Positions 1 to 6,849 of a DNA stretch of 12,592 nucleotides are shown here, one piece after another. The notes beneath the pieces are model-generated. The model was given only the letters and a program-made list of their open reading frames with translations. It had not been told where the DNA came from and searched no databases. Position 1 is the first letter of the stretch, and each line of letters begins with the position of its first letter. Where the stretch lies: the NCBI GenBank assembly GCA_043811005.1, contig JBDRNO010000025.1:1-12592 (forward strand), read 5' to 3'. The position numbers were made by a program, and so were the translations under genes. Source of the DNA: JBDRNO01 sp043811005 (GTDB lineage: Bacteria; Bacteroidota; Bacteroidia; NORP154).

Positions 1-84
1 TTTGTTTTTAGCGGTGTTCGTGAATTCCGCGGAGTTTATCCTGAGGGACGAAGGGCTCCATTTCGTATTTCGTAGCATCTACAA
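1..84. other. Short gene-free segment at window edge
   Basis: Lies downstream of the stop codon of the minus-strand surface protein. No coding region and no clear stem plus T-run terminator is visible. It is richer in G and C than the AT-rich spacers further right (for example gaattccgcgg at about 21-31 and cctgagggacgaaggg at 40-55) and looks like intergenic repeat-type DNA, but no second copy lies in this window to prove that. Any partner gene of the surface protein, such as a PorP/SprF-like membrane protein, would be beyond this edge. Confidence 0.3.
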
Positions 85-3000
85 TCACTTAACCAACGTA
101 ATATTCCCCGTTCGCTCAAACTCTACACCATCTTTATAAGCTCCTTTTAGAATATACACAAACACAGCAGGATTCATTTTTTTACCGTTGAAAGTACCAT
201 CCCAGCCAACATCTGCCGGATAAGTCCCCTCTTCAGCCCACACTTCATTTTTACTGCCTTCAAAGACCGACTCTCCCCAGCGGTTATATATTATCAACTC
301 CAGCCAACCTATCCCGCTTCCCCTCACATATAATATATCATTAATTCCATCTTCATTTGGGGAAAACAGCGTTGGAATAAAAAGAACTGTATCTTCAATT
401 GCATCTATATCTAAAGTTGCAGTATCAGCACATCCGTTGGAATCTGTTGCTATCAGGGTAACTTCATACTGCCCTTGTTCATTATAAATATATGATGGAT
501 CCTGATCTGTTGACGTACCATCGTCATCTCCAAAATCCCATTCCCATTGGCTTGCTCCAATGCTTTCATCAGTAAATGAAACTGTCAAAGGAATATTTCC
601 TTGATTGGGAGCAGCATCAAAATCCGCTAAAACACCGCCGGCAACATTTATAGTAACTGAATCTGCTGCGCTTGTGCAACCATTATTTGTGTATGCAATA
701 ACATAATAAGCAGTATCACTGTTTGGGCTAACTGATATTGAAGATACGGTATCACCGGTACTCCATAGATATGTATCACCACCTGAAGCGCTTATTGTAA
801 TCTCATCACCACTGCAGATAACCGTATCTGATGTCAAATTGATCGTCACAACAGGATTTAATGCTGTATCAACAGTAATAAAAATAGTATCCGGCTGGCT
901 CACGCATCCATTTAATGTTCCTGTCACAGAATAGTATGAATCAACGTTAGGATTCACCACAATTGTTGCTGTAGCATCACCGGTGCTCCAGATATAAAAG
1001 CCGGCACCGGAAGCGGTCAATGTTACATCACCTCCCGGGCAAACCGTATCCTGACTGGATGTTATATTCACTATTGGGTAAGGATTAACCAGGATCGTAA
1101 CAGAACCGGCAGGACCCTCACAACCATTAACCGTTTCAGTTACATAAAAAGTAGTATCGGTAGCAGCGCCTGAGGAAAAAGGACTTCCGGTATATATAGA
1201 ATCATTTAAAGCAGCATCTGAATACCAGGTCAATGTACCACCGCTACCTGTTGCTGTCAGGTCGGCAATTGAATCTCCTTCACAATAAGTCGAATCATTA
1301 GTAACAGGAGCCGGTGGAAGAGGAATTATCGTTATTATCACTGTATCGGGCGGGCTTTCACATCCACTGATCGTTTCGGTAACATAGAAGCTGTCGGTTG
1401 CCGTAGCACCTGAAGCAAACGGACTTCCTATACCTATATAATTTGTCAGGCCGGCATCGGAATACCAGGTAAGTATACCGGTAGTACCTGCAGCTATCAG
1501 ATCAGCAATCGCATCACCCTGGCAATAGGTTGCATCATTACTTGCAGTTGGAGCCGGGGGTAAAGGATTCACTGTTATTATTACTGTATCATGTGGACTT
1601 TCACAACCTATTACGGTCTCGGTAACATAGAATGTATCGGTTGCAGTAGCACCTGAATTAAACGGACTCCCGGTACCTATGGAATCAGAAAGGGCGGCAT
1701 CAGAATACCAGGTCAGGGTCCCTCCTGTGCCGGTTGCAGTCAGGTCGGCAATTGGATCACCCTCACAATATGTCACATCATTTGCAGCCGGTGCCGGTGG
1801 CGCTCCAATATCATAGATCACAAAAGGACTAAAAACAATAATGCACCCATTGCCATCGGCTATGGTCAAGGTATAGGAGTCAGCAGGCATATCAATAAAA
1901 TTCAATGAATCTCCACCCACGACAGTAGCTATACTATTAGTCCACTGATATGTTAAGGGGGCAGTACCCGAAGCGGTTATTCCTGTGATTGAACCATCGC
2001 TGTTCCCGCAACTGCTTGAATCAATTGCCATAAAAGTTGTATCAATAACCGGTAGCGAATTAACGATCACTGTTACTATTGCAGATGTATCATCACATCC
2101 GAATGTATCTGTTACCACAACCTCGTAATCCCCTCCTGAAGAAACAACAATGCTCTGTGATACCAAACCCGTACTTGATCCATTCAACAACCAATCATAA
2201 GTATTAGCAGGATCAGATTGCAGTATTACACTATCACCCGGGCAAAAAGTCGTTGGACCGGAAGGAGTAATATTAGCTGTCAATAAAGGTGGTTGGTTAA
2301 TAGTATAGCTATCGTTTATCGGACAGTTATTGGCATCGGTAACTGTAACATTGTATGTTCCTGCACATAAACCTGTTGCATTATCAGTGGTTTGAGAATC
2401 AGGATCATCCCAAAGATATGTATAGGGAGCAGTACCTCCGAATGTGGTAACCATAGCGGAACCATCACATTCCCCGAAACAGGATGCATCATTTCCTGAT
2501 GTTGAAAGAGTTAAACCGGAAACCGGCTGACCAATAATATAACTATCAGTGATGATACATCCATTGGCATCAGTGACTGTAACGTTATAAGTTCCGGCAC
2601 ATAATCCGGTAGCATTAGCATTAGTCTGGGATCCTGGGTCATCCCACAGGTAAGTATATGGAGGAGTGCCGTCTGACGCAGCAACAGTAGCATCACCGTC
2701 ACAGCCACTAAAGCAGGTAGCATCATTACCGCTTGTTGAAGACGATAAAGCGATTGCCGGCTGACCTATGACGTAACTGTCTGGGGTACTACATCCATTG
2801 GCATCAGTAACAGTAACATTATATGTTCCGGCACATAAACCGGTAGCAGTAACTGTAGCTTGTGTTCCGGGATCATCCCACAAGTAAGTATATGGAGAAG
2901 TGCCGCCTGATGGAGCAACCGTGGCATCACCATCACAGCCGCCAAAACAGGAAGCGTCATTACCGGTTGTTGAAGATGAGAGGGTAGCCGGCTGATTTAC

Positions 3001-4557
3001 AACATAACTGTTAGAATTAACGCATCCTTCGTCATCTGTAACGGTAACATTGTAAGTTCCTGCACATAAACCGGTTGCAGTAGCCGTACTCTGTGATGCA
3101 GGATCATCCCAGAGGTAAGTATAAGGAGAAATGCCACCTGAGGGAGTAACCGTGGCATCACCGTCACAATCCCCGAAACAGGAGGCATCATTGCCTGAAG
3201 TGGGAACAGTATAAAGGGGGACGCATGGAGCAGTAAGGCAGAAAACATTGGTAACAGGAGTGAAAGTACTCGTTGAAGGGTTAATATTTCCGTCAGAACC
3301 GCCGGAAAAAGTAGTTACAGCCGGGACGGCCACTGCCGGTGAATATCCAGGTTGAGTTGCTCCGTATGTGCTTTCATTGCATGTTGTTATACCTGCGTCA
3401 TCTGTTTTGTATAACTGAAAATCCCAACTGGTCATATTACCCTGCATACTCCCGAGAATATAACCTCCGTCACTTGTTTGCTGACCCCGTCCGAGAATAG
3501 CCCCTATTCCCGCTGAATAATGTTGTGATATTTGTATTGTACCTGCACTGTTTGTCTTCAATAAGAAAGTTTCTATAGTTAACGGGAATAAATTATCAAT
3601 TGTAAAACCAAATGCAGCATAGCCATTATCGCTCGTTTCCTGTACTGATGATGGTTCGTCAGCGAGTCCCATATCATACGAAGTTGACCAATTGATATTT
3701 CCGGAACCATCTGTTCTCATCAGAAAAACATCGCCTGCATCAAGACCGCCTACATTGGCATCTGTCCAGCCCGTAACAAGTAGTTCATTTGTACTTATCT
3801 TCTGAAGAGACATCGCTTCTTCCGAATCAGCATCATCCCCGTATGTTTTAGCCCATGAAAGATTACCACTGAGATCGGTTTTTATGATAACGGCATCAGT
3901 GGTCGTATCCGGGCCGAAAACCTGAGGAGTAGACCCAACTATAATATACCCGTCAGATACCTCTATTACATCCTGACCCGACTCATCATCCACATTGCTG
4001 ATCTGAAATGCCCTGTCCCATGTCATGGTTCCTGTACTGTTGGTCTTTAAAAGATAGAAATTGGATGAATCCTTAGCGCTGAAACTATATGTGGATCCGG
4101 CCACGATATAGCCGCCATCAGAGGTTTGTTTAACTGCATAACCATACTCCTCATCACCCCCGCCATAATCCCTTGACCATTGAATTGTACCGCTGGCATC
4201 TGTCTTTATTAAAATAAGTTCCGAACCAAGAGAACCTGTAATTATATAACCACCGTCAGAAGTCTGCTTTACGTCATTGGCTGTATAGTAGGCAAAAAAA
4301 CCACCATAAGATTTAGCCCATGTCACCGTGCCGGCAGTGTCTGTTTTAATAAGGACAGCGGAAGTACCAAAAATATCAATATCGGTTCCTGTTATTATGT
4401 AGCCATCGTCAGAGGTTTGCCGGACATTACCGAACAGATCCATCATACCTACATCATAACTGATCTGAAAAGTGACCTGTTGTGCGGCAGCATTTATGAA
4501 CAAGCAGCAAACTATTGCAAAAGAATATGTTTTTTTGATATTAAGGATAATTTTCAT
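85..4557 (-). CDS. Large secreted modular surface protein with SprB repeats and T9SS type B sorting domain
   Basis: A 1490-residue protein predicted to be exported and attached outside the cell. Seen in order: a Sec signal peptide (residues 1 to about 26, hydrophobic core then AAAQ); seven repeats of about 50 residues at 47-390 with the pattern QTSDGGY...KTD.SGT..W, which suggests a seven-bladed beta-propeller; four SprB-type repeats (about 450-755) with conserved SCFG.CDG, PYTYLWDDP and GLCAGTYNVTVTD; further Ig/SprB-like modules (about 757-920); three near-identical Ig-like repeats of about 80 residues (about 920-1158) with YCEGD and LTWYSDA; two more Ig-like modules; a PKD domain (about 1311-1385, WEWDFGDDDG); and the gliding-motility-type C-terminal domain (about 1393-1490, with FSPNEDGIND and IYNRWGESVFEG). 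That ending is the known type B T9SS sorting signal. Many paired cysteines in the repeats fit an extracellular location. The ATG at 4557 is the only start that keeps the signal peptide. The role as adhesin, gliding or matrix protein is inferred; the ligand is unknown. Confidence 0.93.
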   Translation of the reverse strand: MKIILNIKKTYSFAIVCCLFINAAAQQVTFQISYDVGMMDLFGNVRQTSDDGYIITGTDIDIFGTSAVLIKTDTAGTVTWAKSYGGFFAYYTANDVKQTSDGGYIITGSLGSELILIKTDASGTIQWSRDYGGGDEEYGYAVKQTSDGGYIVAGSTYSFSAKDSSNFYLLKTNSTGTMTWDRAFQISNVDDESGQDVIEVSDGYIIVGSTPQVFGPDTTTDAVIIKTDLSGNLSWAKTYGDDADSEEAMSLQKISTNELLVTGWTDANVGGLDAGDVFLMRTDGSGNINWSTSYDMGLADEPSSVQETSDNGYAAFGFTIDNLFPLTIETFLLKTNSAGTIQISQHYSAGIGAILGRGQQTSDGGYILGSMQGNMTSWDFQLYKTDDAGITTCNESTYGATQPGYSPAVAVPAVTTFSGGSDGNINPSTSTFTPVTNVFCLTAPCVPLYTVPTSGNDASCFGDCDGDATVTPSGGISPYTYLWDDPASQSTATATGLCAGTYNVTVTDDEGCVNSNSYVVNQPATLSSSTTGNDASCFGGCDGDATVAPSGGTSPYTYLWDDPGTQATVTATGLCAGTYNVTVTDANGCSTPDSYVIGQPAIALSSSTSGNDATCFSGCDGDATVAASDGTPPYTYLWDDPGSQTNANATGLCAGTYNVTVTDANGCIITDSYIIGQPVSGLTLSTSGNDASCFGECDGSAMVTTFGGTAPYTYLWDDPDSQTTDNATGLCAGTYNVTVTDANNCPINDSYTINQPPLLTANITPSGPTTFCPGDSVILQSDPANTYDWLLNGSSTGLVSQSIVVSSGGDYEVVVTDTFGCDDTSAIVTVIVNSLPVIDTTFMAIDSSSCGNSDGSITGITASGTAPLTYQWTNSIATVVGGDSLNFIDMPADSYTLTIADGNGCIIVFSPFVIYDIGAPPAPAANDVTYCEGDPIADLTATGTGGTLTWYSDAALSDSIGTGSPFNSGATATDTFYVTETVIGCESPHDTVIITVNPLPPAPTASNDATYCQGDAIADLIAAGTTGILTWYSDAGLTNYIGIGSPFASGATATDSFYVTETISGCESPPDTVIITIIPLPPAPVTNDSTYCEGDSIADLTATGSGGTLTWYSDAALNDSIYTGSPFSSGAATDTTFYVTETVNGCEGPAGSVTILVNPYPIVNITSSQDTVCPGGDVTLTASGAGFYIWSTGDATATIVVNPNVDSYYSVTGTLNGCVSQPDTIFITVDTALNPVVTINLTSDTVICSGDEITISASGGDTYLWSTGDTVSSISVSPNSDTAYYVIAYTNNGCTSAADSVTINVAGGVLADFDAAPNQGNIPLTVSFTDESIGASQWEWDFGDDDGTSTDQDPSYIYNEQGQYEVTLIATDSNGCADTATLDIDAIEDTVLFIPTLFSPNEDGINDILYVRGSGIGWLELIIYNRWGESVFEGSKNEVWAEEGTYPADVGWDGTFNGKKMNPAVFVYILKGAYKDGVEFERTGNITLVK
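1076..1803 (-). repeat. Three tandem Ig-like repeat units, about 240 bp each
   Basis: Three successive units of about 80 codons share YCEGD/YCQGD, IADLTATG, LTWYSDA, GSPF.SGA, FYVTET and a cysteine before a proline-rich linker (PLPPAP). The DNA is also similar between units, consistent with internal duplication. They separate the SprB part from the PKD and sorting domains and probably act as a stalk. Confidence 0.8.
2295..3210 (-). repeat. Four tandem SprB repeat units, about 234 bp each
   Basis: Within the surface protein gene four units of about 78 codons follow each other. The conserved core GLCAGTYNVTVTD recurs near plus-strand positions 3060, 2830, 2590 and 2355, each time with closely similar DNA (for example tccggcacataaaccggt). 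The units differ mainly in the variable linker after PYTYLWDDP. Such tandem DNA identity permits copy-number change by recombination, and assemblies of such regions may collapse. Confidence 0.85.
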
Positions 4558-4669
4558 GTCAGTAGTTTTATTATTTTTGATAAGAAAAAAGTAAATTGCA
4601 AACAGGCTTCTGACGGCACTAAATTAATGATTTTTTTTATATAATCGTAATTTACAGATATTTGCAGAA

Positions 4670-4677
4670 CAAAATTA
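4670..4677 (-). promoter_or_regulatory. Possible -7 element for the surface protein gene
   Basis: Read on the minus strand the sequence is TAATTTTG, which fits the Bacteroidota -7 consensus TAnnTTTG. It would give a leader of roughly 105 nt before the ATG at 4557. A TTTGA lies upstream on the same strand, but only about 13-14 bases away, shorter than the usual spacing of about 19, so the call is weak. Confidence 0.3.
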
Positions 4678-4678
4678 A

Positions 4679-4730
4679 GAACATAACTATTCAAATTAAT
4701 TAATCCGCCAGCTGGCGGATGCCACTAATT
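4679..4730 (+). repeat. Intergenic repeat copy A (acataact...tgccactaa)
   Basis: Begins acataactattcaaatt and ends atgccactaatt. Copy B at 4889-4930 has the same order of blocks (acataact, caaatt, attaa, atgccactaa). Copy A differs by carrying the palindrome at 4703-4720 between the attaa and tgccactaa blocks. Confidence 0.5.
4703..4720. repeat. Perfect 18-bp palindrome
   Basis: The sequence atccgccagctggcggat is its own reverse complement. It is far more GC-rich than its surroundings, which suggests an inserted unit rather than local drift. It could be a protein-binding site or a small mobile palindrome. It has no T-run on either side, so it is a poor candidate for an intrinsic terminator. 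Confidence 0.8.
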
Positions 4731-4751
4731 AAACGAATTAACACTAATTAA
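4723..4751 (+). repeat. Direct repeat cactaattaa, two copies 19 bp apart
   Basis: The decamer cactaattaa occurs at 4723-4732 and again at 4742-4751. It is a simple AT-rich duplication within the intergenic region; no function is evident. Confidence 0.6.
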
Positions 4752-4888
4752 CGCAAGTTGCCACCTATTACTTTTTGTTTGGTAAGACATATAATTGCTA
4801 CACTGCTCTCCATGTTTGTATTTTTCATCCTGAGCTATATTGAAAAAAAAGTCAGAAAAAGGAAAGATAAAATATAGTGTACTGCTTA

Positions 4889-4930
4889 GGACATAACTTT
4901 GCAAATTGATTAAAAAAGAATGCCACTAAA
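4889..4930 (+). repeat. Intergenic repeat copy B
   Basis: Begins ggacataactttgcaaatt and runs into atgccactaaa. It is related to copy A at 4679 and, in its first 30 bases or so, to the leader of the TPR gene at 8376-8406. It contains a perfect TAnnTTTG element. Confidence 0.5.
4894..4901 (+). promoter_or_regulatory. Likely -7 promoter element for the peptidase gene
   Basis: TAACTTTG matches the Bacteroidota -7 consensus TAnnTTTG exactly and points at the gene starting at 5032. It would give a leader of about 125 nt that includes the inverted repeat at 4921-5014. No good -33 TTTG is visible at the expected spacing. Confidence 0.4.
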
Positions 4931-5014
4931 GCTCAAAAGCACTAAATCCCAATAAATTATTTAACAATTGATTTATTTTTTTTTTGGATTTTGTGTTTTA
5001 GTGATTTAGTGGCA
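4921..5014. repeat. Long imperfect inverted repeat in the peptidase leader
   Basis: The left arm 4921-4952 (tgccactaaa at its outer end, aaatcccaa at its inner end) pairs imperfectly with the right arm 4984-5014 (ttggatttt at its inner end, tttagtggca at its outer end). About four in five bases pair. Inside it, aataaat (4951-4957) pairs with atttatt (4971-4977). The structure ends 17 bases before the ATG at 5032, so it would sit in the mRNA leader. It lacks the compact stem plus T-run layout of a terminator. Confidence 0.6.
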
Positions 5015-5031
5015 AAAGAAAACATTGAATA

Positions 5032-5979
5032 ATGAAATCACTACTATTAGTAAATCTACTATGTTTCTTAGCCAATATGGTTTTTGCTCAAATCAAGTTT
5101 GATTACACAGGGGCAGACGTGGTTATTGATTACTTTCTAAATGATAAAAAAGAAAATATTCCCGGGATAATTAATCATCCCGGGTACCTGCATGTATTTG
5201 AGCACAGTAAAAAATATTCTTCCACCCCACTCGATCAGGAATCGCTGAAATCATCCTTATCGGGACAATCAAATGGTTTTGATTATACCAATATAGACGA
5301 ACGTCTTGACACTCTCAGGCAGATCATCACTAATCTCAAGGCAAATGAACAATTAATGAATGATGATTTCGGGAAGCTTACCTTAAGATATCTCCCTAAT
5401 GATTACAAGCAAAATGCAGCGGTTTTCTTTATTGCAGGCGGGTATAACGGAATTGCCATGGGTGGTAAAATTGCTATGAATATTGACTGGAAACAGTTTC
5501 GCAAGGATAAACAGGAAATATTCCTTTACCTCTCGCACGAATTATTTCATATCGGCTTTGAACAATATCAAACTGCTCCTGATGTTTTTTCCATTAAAAC
5601 AGTAGACGATCTGAAAAAGATCATAATGTATTATACAATGAACGAGGGCATAGCCACACTGGTCCCTTACGAATATAGAATTATGATCGATGCAATTAAA
5701 GATTACGATTATTCTGTTTTGACAGATAGCGCCTTACTTTCTCAAAAATTACAACAGTTCAATAAACTGATGAAGGAAATAGAAGTTAAAAAAGACAGCT
5801 TAATATCAAATGAATTGTTAAATAAAGCGCTGGGAGAATGTTCAGGTGACAGATTGTTTTATATTGCCGGTTGTTATATGGGGCATAAAATAGAGCGGAA
5901 ACATGGCAGAAGTATGCTTATTGAACTTATTAAAAAGTCTCCTGCGGAGTTCTTTGAAGTCTTTGATAAGATTGAATAA
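5032..5979 (+). CDS. Secreted zinc-dependent peptidase-like protein (DUF5700/DUF2268-like)
   Basis: A 315-residue protein with a Sec signal peptide (residues 1-20, ending MVFAQ), so it is periplasmic or secreted. The motif HELFH at 169-173 is a zincin HExxH site: the two histidines would bind zinc and Glu170 would be the catalytic base. A second conserved-looking motif, NEGIAT, puts Glu205 about 32 residues later, a suitable third ligand. The C-terminal part (about 270-305, GECSGDRLFYIAGCYMG) resembles the end of Bacteroidota proteins annotated as putative zinc-dependent peptidases of the DUF5700 type. That family name comes from memory of the layout and was not searched. The substrate is unknown. 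It stands alone, transcribed away from the surface protein gene, with no Shine-Dalgarno before its ATG. Peptidase activity is likely because the full metal motif is present, but it is not shown. Confidence 0.8.
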   Translation: MKSLLLVNLLCFLANMVFAQIKFDYTGADVVIDYFLNDKKENIPGIINHPGYLHVFEHSKKYSSTPLDQESLKSSLSGQSNGFDYTNIDERLDTLRQIITNLKANEQLMNDDFGKLTLRYLPNDYKQNAAVFFIAGGYNGIAMGGKIAMNIDWKQFRKDKQEIFLYLSHELFHIGFEQYQTAPDVFSIKTVDDLKKIIMYYTMNEGIATLVPYEYRIMIDAIKDYDYSVLTDSALLSQKLQQFNKLMKEIEVKKDSLISNELLNKALGECSGDRLFYIAGCYMGHKIERKHGRSMLIELIKKSPAEFFEVFDKIE

Positions 5980-6017
5980 AAAAAGCGTTCGTAATTTTTA
6001 AAAAGTATAAAATTCAT

Positions 6018-6025
6018 TATCTTTA
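6018..6025 (+). promoter_or_regulatory. Probable -7 promoter element of the antitoxin gene
   Basis: TATCTTTA matches TAnnTTTG except for the last base. It ends 16 bases before the ATG at 6042, implying a very short leader of roughly 10 nt, as often seen in Bacteroidota. No clear -33 element was found. Confidence 0.4.
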
Positions 6026-6041
6026 CAAAAAATTAATCAAA

Positions 6042-6260
6042 ATGGGACTTCAGCTAAAATACATAACTGATCAGAATGGACAACAAACAGCAGTTATCAT
6101 TCCAATGAAAAATTGGGAAAAATTTCAGAAAGAACACGAAAAACTGGAAAATAAGATTAAAGTTCTTAATGGGATTGCTGACGCCCTTGATGAAATAGAA
6201 GACATTAAAAAAGGAAAGGAAAAAGGAAAAACTTTAAGAGAATTTTTAGATGAGTGTTAA
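6042..6260 (+). CDS. RelB-like antitoxin of a type II toxin-antitoxin pair
   Basis: A 72-residue hydrophilic protein. The N-terminal part (MGLQLKYITDQNGQQTAVIIP) looks like the short beta-rich start of Bacteroidota antitoxins paired with RelE/ParE toxins. A charged helical segment follows (about 24-60, rich in Lys and Glu), and the C-terminus (TLREFLDEC) is the sort of tail that wraps the toxin. Its 3' end overlaps the toxin ATG at 6250 by 11 bases, the usual arrangement for coupled antitoxin-toxin genes. It probably represses its own promoter at 6018, as family members commonly do. The partner toxin is broken, so this antitoxin is an orphan unless it protects against a related toxin elsewhere. 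The family assignment rests on context and remembered similarity and is moderate. Confidence 0.72.
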   Translation: MGLQLKYITDQNGQQTAVIIPMKNWEKFQKEHEKLENKIKVLNGIADALDEIEDIKKGKEKGKTLREFLDEC

Positions 6261-6600
6261 TATAATTTCAACTCAGAACTTTTAAAAAGAGGCAAAAAAA
6301 CTCTTAAAGAAATATGCTTCATTAAAAGGGGAACTTGAAAAATTAGACACTGAACTAATAACCAATCAAAAGTCAGGAACTGCTCTCGGAAATAATGCTT
6401 ACAAAATTAGAATTGCTGTAAAAAGTAAGGGGAAAGGAAAAAGAGGAGGATTAAGAGTTATTACCTACCTTGAAATTGAAACTCTTGTCGAAAACCCGAC
6501 AACTGTATTTCTATTAAGTATTTATGACAAATCAATTACTGCAACCTTAAATAAAAAAGAAATAAGAAGATTGATTGAAAACAGGAAGTTTAAACAGAGG
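6250..6600 (+). pseudogene. RelE/ParE-family toxin, interrupted by an in-frame stop
   Basis: Reading from the ATG at 6250 gives MSVNIISTQNF, then TAA at 6283-6285, then KEAKKLLKKYASLKGELEKL and onward in the same frame. Later parts include GTALGNNAYKIRIAVKSKGK, GGLRVITYLEIE and VFLLSIYDKS, the core pattern of Bacteroidota RelE/ParE-type mRNA-interferase or gyrase-inhibiting toxins (LGN..YKIR, GK.GG.RVI.Y, IYDKS). The stop replaces what would normally be a charged residue; AAA for TAA would restore NFKKEAKK by one substitution. No ATG, GTG or TTG lies in frame between the stop and TTG 6571, so restart is unlikely. The natural C-terminus should fall near 6580-6600, but no stop codon is there and the frame stays open into the next gene. 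The end given is approximate. A sequencing error at the T/A-rich run is the main alternative. Confidence 0.75.
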
Positions 6601-6849
6601 AAAAATTGGCAACATTACATAACAAACCCTATTTCTTTTTTCCTTGCCAAAGTATCACTGACACGACACTATTTGATTTTTTTTACCTGCCAATCCAATA
6701 TTTTCCCAAAAAAACAGTTCTTTATGCTATTACTTCGAAAAGTTTTGTTTTTTAGCAAAGTTTTTCCTGCCGCTAAGGCACACCAGTACGCTGCGCTACG
6801 GGGCAGGCAAAGGCACAAAGTTACACCAAACTTTTTCACACAAGTCTTT
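6601..6849. other. Spacer between broken toxin and lipoprotein gene
   Basis: About 250 bases with noncoding character: T-runs, A-runs and repeat-like text such as gccgctaaggcac. It happens to lack stops in the frame joining toxin and lipoprotein. Its translation (cysteine, aromatic and basic residues in no pattern) does not look like a protein domain, so it is taken as untranslated. An ATG at 6724 is in frame with the lipoprotein but would put a long odd stretch before the signal peptide. Confidence 0.55.
6775..6816. repeat. 28-base insert flanked by direct repeat aaggcac
   Basis: The heptamer aaggcac occurs at 6775-6781 and 6810-6816. Between them is a GC-rich 28-base segment containing gtacgctgcgctac and ending ggggcaggca. 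In addition cctgcc (6766-6771) pairs with ggcagg (6802-6807). Removing the segment and one heptamer leaves gctaaggcacaaagttac, an unbroken AT-richer text. This has the form of a small palindromic insertion with target duplication. Confidence 0.45.

Larger units (their letters stand above)
4558..5031. other. 474-base gene-free divergent intergenic region
   Basis: This AT-rich region separates the minus-strand surface protein from the plus-strand peptidase. It holds no convincing gene on either strand. It contains two copies of a motif beginning acataact, an 18-base palindrome, a two-copy 19-base direct repeat and a long imperfect inverted repeat, listed separately. Divergent promoters for both flanking genes must lie here. 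Confidence 0.7.

Noticed and set aside
2295..3210. CRISPR-like regularity of the repeated segment
   Set aside because: The units are about 234 bp, coding and in frame, with no short constant repeats and unique spacers. They are protein-domain repeats.
2511..3248. Three plus-strand-like short open frames reported opposite or within the SprB repeats (2511-2726, 2766-2960, 2997-3248)
   Set aside because: They lie in another frame of the SprB repeat DNA and resemble each other only because the repeats do. No signals support them.
4417..4644. 75-residue plus-strand open frame over the start of the surface protein gene
   Set aside because: It overlaps the signal peptide region of a convincing gene on the other strand, has no domain pattern and ends in poly-T derived residues.
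4703..4720. Palindrome as a rho-independent terminator of the surface protein or peptidase
   Set aside because: It sits upstream of both flanking genes and has no loop or T-run.
6571..6849. TTG 6571 as the real start of the lipoprotein
   Set aside because: It would begin inside the toxin remnant and place about 93 unstructured residues before a typical lipoprotein signal, which would not then be recognised as N-terminal.
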